In this document: in pieces, positions 39,296 through 46,887 of the stretch
Position numbering within the stretch: the first letter of the stretch is position 1
Layout: every line of letters starts with the position of its first letter
From: Streptomyces sp. NRRL S-37
GTDB lineage: Bacteria; Actinomycetota; Actinomycetes; Streptomycetales; Streptomycetaceae
DNA length: 64,000 nucleotides
Direction: 5' to 3'
Assembly (NCBI RefSeq): GCF_000721605.1
Contig: NZ_JOIZ01000021.1
Span: forward strand, 124,001 to 188,000
Program-made: the position numbers and the translations under genes
Notes under the pieces: generated by a model
What the model saw: only the letters and a program-made list of their open reading frames with translations
Told to the model about the DNA's origin: nothing
Database searches by the model: none

Positions 39296-40501
39296 GTGAA
39301 GAGGACGAACGACGGCATCGGCGGGGCGCACGGTGCGTACGGCGCGCACGGGGCCCCGCTGGGAGCGAACCTGCTCGCCCTGCGCAGCCACAACACCGCG
39401 CTCGTGCTCGACCTGCTGCGGACCGCGGGGGCGGAGGGGATCAGCCGGCTGGAACTCGCCGAGCGGACCGGGCTCACCCCGCAGGCGGTCAGCAAGATCA
39501 CGGCCCGGCTGCGGGCGGACGGACTGGCGGCCGAGGCGGGACGCCGGGCTTCCACGGGCGGAAAGCCGCGCACGGTACTGCGGCTGGTCCCGGAGGCGGG
39601 CCACGCGGTGGGCGTCCACCTGGACCGGGACGAGCTGCGGGCGGTCCTGGTCGACCTGGACGGCGCGGTGGTGGACCGCAGGCGGGCGCCGCTGGACCTG
39701 GGCGCGGGGGAGGAGGCGGTACTGGCCCGGGTGGCCGGAGTCGTCGAGGCGCTCCGGGTGCCGGGGACGGCCGGGGCGGACCGGGTGCCGGGGACGGCCG
39801 GGGCGGACCGGGTGCCGGGGACGGCCGGGGCGGACCGGGCCCCGCTCGGGGTGGGGGTCGCGCTGCCCGGACCGCTCGACCACGAGAAGGGCGTCCTGCA
39901 CCGGGTCACCGGCTTCCCCGAGTGGGACGGCTTCCCGCTCCGGGACGCGCTGGCGCGACGGCTCGGCGTACCGGTGGTCGTCGACAAGGACACCAACGCG
40001 GCGGCGCTGGGACTGGCGGTCGGCGGCGAGGGGGGCTCCTTCGCCTACCTGCACCTCGGCACGGGGCTGGGAGCCGGGCTGGTGATCGGCGGAAGCGTGT
40101 ACCGGGGGGCCAGGACCGGCGCCGGCGAGTTCGGGCACCAGGTCGTCCAACTGGACGGGCGGCCGTGCACCTGCGGGGCCCGCGGATGCGTCGAGGCGCT
40201 GTGCCTGGACGCCGTCGCCCGCGGTGACGTCGCCGAGGCGGCCAGGGTGCTGGGGGCGGGGGCGGCGAACCTCGTCGGGCTCCTCGACATCGACCTGGTG
40301 CTCCTCGGGGGACGCACCGTGGCCGCCGCGCCCGAGGAGTTCGTACGGGGGGTCGGCGCGGTTCTCGCCGCGCGGGCCCGGCGCGAGGGCGGGGGCGACG
40401 GGGGCGTGCCGGTACGGGTCGCGCCCGGCGGGGTGCAGGGGGTCGCGGAGGGGGCCGCCCAGTTGCTCCTCGCCCCGCTGTTCGGGCGGGGGGACGCCTG
40501 A
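39296..40501 (+). CDS. ROK family transcriptional regulator with internal 27-bp repeats
   Basis: The 401-residue protein has an N-terminal winged helix (NTALVLDLLRTAGAEGISRLELAERTGLTPQAVSKITARL, residues 34-73) and a ROK sugar-kinase-like domain: VGVHLDRDELRAVLVDLDG, DKDTNAAALG, GEFGHQVV and the zinc motif CTCGARGCVEAL. It probably senses a sugar and controls the divergent oxidoreductase. Between the helix-turn-helix and the kinase active site lie three perfect copies of RVPGTAGAD (39754-39834), not part of the usual fold. The GTG at 39296 is the start. Confidence 0.92.
   Translation: MKRTNDGIGGAHGAYGAHGAPLGANLLALRSHNTALVLDLLRTAGAEGISRLELAERTGLTPQAVSKITARLRADGLAAEAGRRASTGGKPRTVLRLVPEAGHAVGVHLDRDELRAVLVDLDGAVVDRRRAPLDLGAGEEAVLARVAGVVEALRVPGTAGADRVPGTAGADRVPGTAGADRAPLGVGVALPGPLDHEKGVLHRVTGFPEWDGFPLRDALARRLGVPVVVDKDTNAAALGLAVGGEGGSFAYLHLGTGLGAGLVIGGSVYRGARTGAGEFGHQVVQLDGRPCTCGARGCVEALCLDAVARGDVAEAARVLGAGAANLVGLLDIDLVLLGGRTVAAAPEEFVRGVGAVLAARARREGGGDGGVPVRVAPGGVQGVAEGAAQLLLAPLFGRGDA
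39754..39834 (+). repeat. in-frame 27-bp minisatellite, three perfect copies
   Basis: Three identical 27-bp units (39754-39780, 39781-39807, 39808-39834) start CCGGGTGCCGGGGACGG and encode RVPGTAGAD each. Being a multiple of three they preserve the ROK frame. Confidence 0.95.
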
Positions 40502-40592
40502 CCGGAGGGAGCCTGAGCCCCCTCCGGTATCAGGCTCGGTGCGGCCTTCGTACGGCCGGCGGGCGGAGGTTTCCCTCACCGGCGTTCGCGAG

Positions 40593-40628
40593 GTGCCTCC
40601 CCAGGCCCTTGAGGCACCGGGGAGGCAC
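40593..40628. terminator. two overlapping hairpins between convergent genes
   Basis: GTGCCTCCCC (40593-40602) pairs with GGGGAGGCAC (40619-40628), and GGTGCCTC (40592-40599) can instead pair with GAGGCACC (40611-40618). This gives two alternative stems, either of which could terminate transcription from both sides. Confidence 0.7.
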
Positions 40629-40647
40629 GATCACCCGCAGTCGCGCG

Positions 40648-42186
40648 TCAGCGGCCCACCGCGCAGGCGTCCCCGTTCAGCGTGAACCGCGGGGGTGCCG
40701 TCGTGTCGCCCGTGTGTTCCGCCAGGTACCCCAGCGTGATGCTCGCGCCCGGCGCGATCGTGGCGTTGTGCGTGGCGTCGGACGCCCTGACCACATTGCT
40801 CAACTGGGTCAGGTCCGTGTTCCAGTCGGAGACGATCGTCTGGTCGAGGGTCAGCGGGAACTCCAGGCTCCAGCCGTTCACCGGGGTGCTGCCGGTGTTG
40901 GTGACGGTGAGGTCGACCGTCATGCCGGTGCCCCAGGCCCTCACCGTACGGTCCACCCGGCAGGTGGGTTCCTCCCGCGCGAAGGACACCTTGTGCAGAC
41001 CGCCGGGCAGGTCGTTGACCATGTAGAACTCCCCGTCGACGGTCGTGCCGACCGACGTCACCTGCGTGGGCGTCCTGCCGATCTCGGCCTGCTCGTAACC
41101 GCCCCGCCCGTCGGGCCGCAGCGCCCACACCGTGGAGGAGCAGTAGTCGGTGGCGATGTACGTGCCGCCCACCAGGTCGGCGTACTGCCGGCCCCGGTAC
41201 ACGTGGCCGCCGATGACCGAACAGCCGCCGGTGTAGGGGGAGTAGGTGAAGACCGGCTCGGTGTACTGCTCGCCGGGCCGGCAGTCCCCGTCCGTGAACT
41301 CCTCCAGGCCCTCGTAGCAGGACCAGCCGAGGTTCAGTCCGCCCGCGCCGGGGGCGAGGTGATCGATCTCCTCCCAGTGGCCCTGGCCGACGTCGCCGAT
41401 CCACATCGAGCCGTCGGCCCGGTCGAAGGAGAACCGCCACGGGTTGCGCAGTCCGTACAGCCAGATCTCCGCGCGGGCGCCGGGCGTGTCCACGAAGGGG
41501 TTGTCGGCGGGGACGCAGTACGCGAGCGGGGCGCACGCGCGGCTCACGTCGATCCGCATGATCTTGCCCAGCAGGGTGTCCAGCCGCTGCCCGGACTTGA
41601 AGGGGTCACCGGAGCCGCCGCCGTCGCCGATGCTCCAGTACAGGTTGCCGTCGGGGCCGAAGGCGAGCTGGCCGCCGTTGTGGTTGCTGTACTCGGCGTG
41701 CTCCTGGGAGAGCAGGGGTTCCAGGCGGGAGTCGTCGAGCCGGTAGCGGGCGAGGGTGACCGCGCCGTCGGGCAGCGCCGTGTACGCCAGGTACAGGTCC
41801 TGGCTGTCGGCGAAGTCGGACGGCAGGGCGATGCCGAGCAGACCGCGCTCGTTGCCCGACTCGTCGACGGAGGCGGTGATGTCGATCAGCGGGGTCCGCT
41901 CCAGGCCGGTGTCCGGGTGGTAGACGCGGACGGTGCCGGACTTCTCGGTGATGAACAGCCGGTCCGTGCCGTCGTCGGGGGCGACGACGGCGGTGGGCCG
42001 TCTCAACCCGGAGGCGACCTGGGTGGTGGTCGCGCTGAGGGAGGGCAGGGGGACGGCGGACGCGTCCGCCTTCTTCTCGGGGGCCGCGGTGGCGGACGGG
42101 ACGAGGGCCGGCAGCACCGCGAGCAGCGCGCACAGGACGAACGCCAGACGGAACCGCACCCTAAGGGCATGCATATGACAAGCCAC
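40648..42186 (-). CDS. secreted GSDH (PQQ-type) sugar dehydrogenase with C-terminal CBM2
   Basis: The 512-residue protein has a Sec signal (FRLAFVLCALLAVLPALVPSATAA), a six-bladed glucose/sorbosone dehydrogenase propeller from about 50 to 385 (NERGLLGIALP, SNHNGGQLAFGPDGNLYWSIGDGGGSGDPF with the putative catalytic His, ARAEIWLYGLRNPWRFSFDRADGSMWIGDVGQ), and a family 2 cellulose-binding module from about 400 (VDLTVTNTGSTPVNGWSLEF ... NATIAPGASITLGY). It should oxidise sugars or oligosaccharides bound to cellulose-like polymers. A CebR-like box lies 63 nt upstream. The GTG at 42186 has AAGGAG; an ATG at 42174 is possible. Confidence 0.9.
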   Translation of the reverse strand: MACHMHALRVRFRLAFVLCALLAVLPALVPSATAAPEKKADASAVPLPSLSATTTQVASGLRRPTAVVAPDDGTDRLFITEKSGTVRVYHPDTGLERTPLIDITASVDESGNERGLLGIALPSDFADSQDLYLAYTALPDGAVTLARYRLDDSRLEPLLSQEHAEYSNHNGGQLAFGPDGNLYWSIGDGGGSGDPFKSGQRLDTLLGKIMRIDVSRACAPLAYCVPADNPFVDTPGARAEIWLYGLRNPWRFSFDRADGSMWIGDVGQGHWEEIDHLAPGAGGLNLGWSCYEGLEEFTDGDCRPGEQYTEPVFTYSPYTGGCSVIGGHVYRGRQYADLVGGTYIATDYCSSTVWALRPDGRGGYEQAEIGRTPTQVTSVGTTVDGEFYMVNDLPGGLHKVSFAREEPTCRVDRTVRAWGTGMTVDLTVTNTGSTPVNGWSLEFPLTLDQTIVSDWNTDLTQLSNVVRASDATHNATIAPGASITLGYLAEHTGDTTAPPRFTLNGDACAVGR

Positions 42187-42248
42187 GATCTCCTTCTTTC
42201 CGTGTGCTGTCGACGGCCGGTGAACGGGGCTGAGGGCACAGGAGGTCG

Positions 42249-42262
42249 TGGGAGCGCTCCCG
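42249..42262. promoter_or_regulatory. CebR-like operator
   Basis: TGGGAGCGCTCCCG matches the palindromic CebR box TGGGAGCGCTCCCA at 13 of 14 positions. It lies 63 nt upstream of the start of the GSDH-CBM2 gene, so that gene is probably repressed by CebR (a LacI-family protein) and induced by cello-oligosaccharides. Confidence 0.8.
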
Positions 42263-42469
42263 CCACCTCAGGCTGCGACGCACACGACACAGCGGCAACA
42301 CGTGTTCGCGCCACTTTCGCGCCGTCTGGCGCGAACACCGCCCCTCGCCCCGCTGCCCCCGGACCGCCCGTCCGTCCGCAAGGCCGAGCCGTATCCGGCA
42401 TTCCCTCAAGATCCCGGCCTGTTTAGGCTGAGGCGCACGCAGGACCGCGTACGGCAGGAGATCCCGCAC

Positions 42470-43249
42470 ATGGCAGACCGCAAGCCGATCGAATCGTGGC
42501 TCACCGACATGGACGGGGTGCTGATCCACGAGGGCGTACCGATCCCCGGCGCCGACGCCTTCATCAAGAAGCTGCGCGACTCCGGGAAGCCCTTCCTGGT
42601 CCTCACCAACAACTCGATCTACACCGGGCGCGACCTGCACGCCCGGCTGCGCCGCATGGGCCTGGAGGTGCCGATCGAGAACATCTGGACCTCCGCCCTC
42701 GCCACCGCCAAGTTCCTGGACGACCAGCGCCCGAACGGCTCGGCGTACGTCATCGGCGAGGCGGGACTGACCACCGCGCTGCACGACATCGGCTACATCC
42801 TCACCGACCACGAGCCCGACTACGTGGTCCTCGGGGAGACCCGGACCTACTCCTTCGAGGCCATGACGAAGGCGGTCCGCCTGATCAACGACGGCGCCCG
42901 CTTCATCTGCACCAACCCCGACGAGACCGGCCCCTCCGCCGAGGGCCCGCTCCCGGCGACCGGCGCGGTGGCCGCGCTCATCACCAAGGCGACCGGCAAG
43001 CAGCCCTACTTCGCGGGCAAGCCGAACCCGCTGATGATGCGCACCGGCCTCAACACCATCGGGGCCCACTCCGAGAGCAGCGCGATGATCGGCGACCGGA
43101 TGGACACCGACGTACTGGCCGGCATCGAGGCCGGGATGCAGACGTTCCTGGTGCTCACCGGGCTGACCCGGACCGAGCAGGTGGAGAACTGGCCGTACCG
43201 TCCTTCCAAGGTCGTGGACTCCATCGCGGACCTCGTCGACCTGATCTGA
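42470..43249 (+). CDS. HAD-IIA family hydrolase, NagD-like
   Basis: The 259-residue phosphatase has the HAD motif I WLTDMDGVLIHEGVPIPGA, motif II LVLTNNSIYTGR, a C2 cap with CTNPDETGPSAEGPLPATGAV, the Lys in FAGKPNPLM and motif IV MIGDRMDTDVLAGIEAGMQT. It should dephosphorylate a nucleotide or sugar phosphate in the cytoplasm. AGGAG at 42456-42460 is 9 nt from the ATG. TAGGCT at 42424 may be its -10 box. Confidence 0.93.
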   Translation: MADRKPIESWLTDMDGVLIHEGVPIPGADAFIKKLRDSGKPFLVLTNNSIYTGRDLHARLRRMGLEVPIENIWTSALATAKFLDDQRPNGSAYVIGEAGLTTALHDIGYILTDHEPDYVVLGETRTYSFEAMTKAVRLINDGARFICTNPDETGPSAEGPLPATGAVAALITKATGKQPYFAGKPNPLMMRTGLNTIGAHSESSAMIGDRMDTDVLAGIEAGMQTFLVLTGLTRTEQVENWPYRPSKVVDSIADLVDLI

Positions 43250-43342
43250 CACCGACGTTCACCCCTACGGAGTAATCGCCGCGCTCGCGGGGATGCGGCG
43301 CCGGGGCCCGCGCGGGACCCTCCACATGTCTGGAGGTGCGCG

Positions 43343-43948
43343 ATGGGTTCCGACGAGGAACGCTGCCCGTCCGGCACCGGGCGGCTGCTCGCCGGTGTGG
43401 CCTGGGTGGTGCTGCTGCTCGGGCTGTGGCTGTGGGGCGGCGGGCGGACCGGCGTGCCCTCCGGGACGTCCGGGATCGCGACCGGCGACATGGCGGCGGC
43501 CGGACGACCGCCCCGGGGGGAACTGCCGCCCGCGCACAGTCCGTTGCCCGCAGCGGAGCCGGAGCGCCTCCACATCCCCGCCCTCGGCCTCCGTCTGCCG
43601 GTGGCCGCCGGACACGAGGGGCCGGACACGGCCGTCTGGTCCGCGGAGGGGGTGACGCCGGGCGAACCCGGCACCGCGCTGATGGCGGTACCCGTCCCGC
43701 TCCCGGACGTGGAGAGGCTCCGGCCCGGCCTGACCCTCCAGGTGCGGCGCGCGGACGCCCGGACCGCCGAGTTCACCGTGGAGGACGTCCGGGCCGTCAC
43801 CGGCGAACGGCCCGCCGTACAGCGGGTCCACGAGCGGCCGGGCCCTGCCGGACGGGCCGAACTCCGGCTGGTCGCCCCCGCCGACGGCCCCCGCACGGCC
43901 GGCGTGCTCGTCTCGGCGTACCTGACCGGGACGACGACGGCGCCCTGA
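43343..43948 (+). CDS. class F sortase-like protein lacking the catalytic His and Cys
   Basis: The 201-residue protein has one N-terminal TM (about 15-32) and a C-terminal sortase barrel. It aligns with class F sortases throughout: RLHIPALGLRLPV for RI-P-IGV, GEPGTALMAVPVPL for GPAVIAGHVDS, LRPGLTLQVRRADARTAEFTVEDV for LRPGD-V-V, and AELRLVAPADG for ELRLITCGG. The active His is Pro near residue 117, and the active Cys is Pro near 179. It therefore cannot be a transpeptidase and may be a binding or regulatory paralogue. GGAGG precedes the ATG. The frame is intact, so this is not simple decay. Confidence 0.8.
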   Translation: MGSDEERCPSGTGRLLAGVAWVVLLLGLWLWGGGRTGVPSGTSGIATGDMAAAGRPPRGELPPAHSPLPAAEPERLHIPALGLRLPVAAGHEGPDTAVWSAEGVTPGEPGTALMAVPVPLPDVERLRPGLTLQVRRADARTAEFTVEDVRAVTGERPAVQRVHERPGPAGRAELRLVAPADGPRTAGVLVSAYLTGTTTAP

Positions 43949-44069
43949 GCCCCGTAGGCGCCCGCCTCCGCCGCCGGCGGTAGAGGAACGCGCACGCCGG
44001 TCCCGCTTCCCCGCCGCGGCTTGAGCGGCGGTGAGCCGGCCGCCGGGCCCCCTGTCGTACGCGCCCGGC

Positions 44070-44507
44070 TCAGGCCTCCAGCAGGGCCCGCAACGTGCGG
44101 CGGAGCCGGCCGGCATCGTCCGGGCCGACCGCCGCGAGGAACGCGCTCTCGGTCTCCTCGTACGCCTTCCGCGCGGCGTCGTAGGTGCGTTCCCCCTCCT
44201 CGGTGAGCTCGACCACGTTCCTGCGCCGGTCCGCCGGATCCGGCCGGCGCGTGACGATTCCCTTGCGTTCGAGCACGTCGAGCAGCGCCACCATCGTGGT
44301 GCGGTCGATGCCGAGCGTCTGCGCCACCTGGAGCTGCGACGTCGGTTCGCGGTGGGCCAGCACGCGCAGCGCCCCGAAGTCCTTGCTGTCGATCCCCAGC
44401 GGTTCGAGCGCCGCGTCCGTCATCGCCGTGAACTTCGAGGTCGCGTGCTTGAGGAGATACCCCAGGACGTCGTGCGGATCGGCGGAGGAGCTCGCTTCGG
44501 TGGACAT
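44070..44507 (-). CDS. MarR family transcriptional regulator
   Basis: The 145-residue protein has the MarR winged helix: DVLGYLLKHATSKFTAMTDAALEPLGIDSKDFGALRVLAHREPTSQLQVAQTLGIDRTTMVALLDVLERKGIVTRRPDPADRRRNVVELTEEGERT. It is divergent from an extended SDR, with a long inverted repeat between them at 44527-44555, so it probably regulates that gene and itself. TAAGAT 6 nt from the ATG suggests a leaderless transcript. Confidence 0.93.
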   Translation of the reverse strand: MSTEASSSADPHDVLGYLLKHATSKFTAMTDAALEPLGIDSKDFGALRVLAHREPTSQLQVAQTLGIDRTTMVALLDVLERKGIVTRRPDPADRRRNVVELTEEGERTYDAARKAYEETESAFLAAVGPDDAGRLRRTLRALLEA

Positions 44508-44526
44508 GCGGCCATCTTACGCTTAG

Positions 44527-44555
44527 GCTGATCGTCAGTAACACTGATAATCAGC
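44527..44555. promoter_or_regulatory. 29-bp inverted repeat operator for the MarR/SDR pair
   Basis: GCTGATCGTCAGT (44527-44539) and ACTGATAATCAGC (44543-44555) are inverted repeats with two mismatches and a 3-nt centre. The right arm includes GATAAT (44546-44551), a likely -10 box for the SDR gene, so binding would block it. Confidence 0.75.
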
Positions 44556-44576
44556 ACCGCGTCGAAAGGCATCGTC

Positions 44577-45524
44577 ATGATCCTCGTCACCGGAGGGGCC
44601 GGCTTCATCGGCACCCACACCGTCCGCGCGCTCACCGAAGCGGGTGAGGAGTGCGTCCTCCTCCAGCGCCGCAGCCCGCAGGTCCCGCCCTCGCTCGCGG
44701 ACCTGCCCGTGCACGTCGTCCAGGGCGACGTCGCCGACCTCGACACCCTGCTCGCCGTCGGGCGGAAGTACCCGGTCACCGGGATCGTGCACCTCGCCGT
44801 CGCCCTGCCCTGGCCGGTGACGGGCGACGACCCGATCGGCGCGACCGGACGGGCCCTCGACGCGTTCCTCAACATCGGCCGCGCCGCACAGGCCTGGGGG
44901 GTGCGCCGCGTCGTGACCGCGAGCACCATCGGCGTCTACGGCGGCACCGCGTCCGCGGGCGCGCTCACCGAGGACATGCCGCTCTCCCTGGCGTACTCCC
45001 ACGTCATCCCGGTGTTCAAGAAGATCACCGAACTGCTCGCCGGCCATCTGTCGGACGTGACCGGCGTGAGCGTCGTCAACGCGCGCATCTCCGGCACCTG
45101 GGGGCCGGGCGGACACCTGCCCGACCCGTTCTTCGCCGCCCCGTCGCTCGCACACGCCGCCGCGCGGCTGACCGAGCCCGACCTGACGGGGCTCATGGCA
45201 CCGCCGCACGCCGAGGACGCGCTCGACCTGCTCTACGTCAAGGACACCGGCCGCGCGCTCGCCCTCCTCCAGCTCACCGACGAACTGCGCCACTCGACGT
45301 ACAACGTCGCCTCCGGCCGGGCCACCAGCAACGCCGACGTCATCACCGCGCTCGAGTCCGTCGAGCCCGGCTTCCGGTGGGAGCTGCCCTCGGGCACGGC
45401 GCGGCCCGTGAACTGGCTCGACATCACGCGGCTGCGCGAGGACACCGGATTCGAACCCCGGTACGACACCGCCACCGCTGCCGCCGACTACCTCGCCTGG
45501 CTCCGTGCCGGAAACGAGCGGTGA
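44577..45524 (+). CDS. extended SDR, NAD-dependent epimerase/dehydratase family
   Basis: The 315-residue enzyme has the extended-SDR Rossmann motif VTGGAGFIGTHTV at residues 4-16, GDVADLDTLLAVG, HLAVALPWP, and a substrate domain ending in FEPRYDTATAAADYLAWL. The active-site position where YxxxK is expected reads YSHVIPVFKK, so the Lys is not at +4; the enzyme may be atypical. It is probably controlled by the divergent MarR protein. The ATG follows the operator by 21 nt. Confidence 0.87.
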   Translation: MILVTGGAGFIGTHTVRALTEAGEECVLLQRRSPQVPPSLADLPVHVVQGDVADLDTLLAVGRKYPVTGIVHLAVALPWPVTGDDPIGATGRALDAFLNIGRAAQAWGVRRVVTASTIGVYGGTASAGALTEDMPLSLAYSHVIPVFKKITELLAGHLSDVTGVSVVNARISGTWGPGGHLPDPFFAAPSLAHAAARLTEPDLTGLMAPPHAEDALDLLYVKDTGRALALLQLTDELRHSTYNVASGRATSNADVITALESVEPGFRWELPSGTARPVNWLDITRLREDTGFEPRYDTATAAADYLAWLRAGNER

Positions 45525-45749
45525 CCCCCGGACGGCCGGCCCCGAGGAGCGGACGACGCCACGTTCCCATCCGATGATCGCCGCAGGTGACACCCACTGA
45601 CGGGGTCGTACCGCACCGCCGGGCGCGCCCGTGCCGCCGGGCTGTAACAGCCTGCGGACAAGCTCCGGTTCGGCCTCGTGGGCGTCGCGGGACGTATGTC
45701 AGGATTGGGGCTCGGAGCACATGGAACAAGTGCACCCAAGGGGGGCTTG

Positions 45750-46778
45750 ATGTACGGCAGCAGGGGGGTCGGGGCGTTCACCGGGGGGAGGGCGGCCGCG
45801 GTGGTGCTGGGGGCGGCGCTACTGATGACCGGGTGTTCGTCCTCGGACGACAAGGGGGGTGCGGACGCCGGCGCGGGGATCACCCAGCAGCCGAAGGAGT
45901 ACGCCCCGTTCTGGGTCAACCCGGACGGCACCGCCGCACGGCAGGTCGCCCAACTGGCCGAGGACGGCAAGAAGGCGGAGGCCGACCAGATCCGCAAGAT
46001 CGCCCAGCAGCCCGTCGCCGAGTGGATCAACCCGGAGAACCCCGAGGAACAGGCCCGCGGCTTCACCGAGGGCGCGGAGAAGGCGGGCCGCACCGCGCTG
46101 CTGGTCCTCTACAACATCCCGCACCGCGACTGCGGCCAGTACTCGCAGGGCGGCGCCGCCGACGGCGACGCCTACCGCGACTTCGTCGACAGTGTCGCCC
46201 GGGGCATCGGGGACCGTCCGGCGACCGTGATCCTCGAACCCGACGCGGTACTGCACCTGGTGGACGGCTGCACCCCGGACGAGTTCCACGAGGAGCGCTA
46301 CGACCTCCTCAAGGGCGCCGTCGCCAAGCTGAAGGGCCTGAAGAACACCAAGGTCTACCTGGACGCGGGCAACGCCGGCTGGGGCAACCCCGACCAGATC
46401 CACGAGCCGCTCACGTGGGCCGGGATCGAGCAGGCCGACGGCTTCTCGGTGAACGTCTCCAACTACTACTCCACCGAGGAGTCCATCGCCTACGGCAAGC
46501 AGCTCTCCGCCAAGACCGGCGGCAAGCACTTCGTCATCGACACCAGCCGCAACGGCAACGGCCCCTACACCGAGGGCGCCGCGGACGAACGCTGGTGCAA
46601 CCCGCCCGGCCGCGCCCTCGGCGAGACCCCGACCACGAAGACGGCCGACCCCCTGGTCGACGCCTACCTGTGGGTGAAGCGGCCGGGGGAGTCGGACGGC
46701 GAGTGCAAGGGCGGCCCGAAGGCCGGCGAGTGGTGGCCGGAGTACGCCCTGAAGCTGGCGGAAGAGGCAACCCCCTAG
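45750..46778 (+). CDS. cslZ: glycoside hydrolase family 6 lipoprotein, CslZ
   Basis: The 342-residue protein has a lipoprotein signal with lipobox LMTGC near residue 27 and a GH6 catalytic domain: YNIPHRDCGQYSQGG, TVILEPDAVLHL (catalytic Asp), VYLDAGNAGWGNP, VNVSNYYSTEES, FVIDTSRNGNGP and RWCNPPGRALGETPT. Next to glxA and cslA it corresponds to CslZ, which trims the beta-glucan made by CslA at hyphal tips. It is convergent with glxA. AAGGGGGGC precedes the ATG. Confidence 0.9.
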   Translation: MYGSRGVGAFTGGRAAAVVLGAALLMTGCSSSDDKGGADAGAGITQQPKEYAPFWVNPDGTAARQVAQLAEDGKKAEADQIRKIAQQPVAEWINPENPEEQARGFTEGAEKAGRTALLVLYNIPHRDCGQYSQGGAADGDAYRDFVDSVARGIGDRPATVILEPDAVLHLVDGCTPDEFHEERYDLLKGAVAKLKGLKNTKVYLDAGNAGWGNPDQIHEPLTWAGIEQADGFSVNVSNYYSTEESIAYGKQLSAKTGGKHFVIDTSRNGNGPYTEGAADERWCNPPGRALGETPTTKTADPLVDAYLWVKRPGESDGECKGGPKAGEWWPEYALKLAEEATP

Positions 46779-46831
46779 GGGCGCGGGGCTGCGACATGTG
46801 CGGCTACCGCCGCGTGGGCGCGACAAGCCAC

Positions 46832-46857
46832 AGCGCTCCCGCACCCGCGGGAGCGCT
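46832..46857. terminator. hairpin between convergent cslZ and glxA
   Basis: AGCGCTCCCG (46832-46841) pairs with CGGGAGCGCT (46848-46857) around a 6-nt loop, 54 nt after cslZ and 25 nt before the end of glxA. It probably terminates both. Confidence 0.75.
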
Positions 46858-46887
46858 ACGGCGTCCGTACCCGCGGGAGCGCTACGG
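46843..46887. repeat. 19-bp direct repeat at the glxA stop
   Basis: ACCCGCGGGAGCGCTACGG occurs at 46843-46861 and 46869-46887 without mismatch. The second copy spans the glxA stop codon (46882-46884). Confidence 0.85.
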
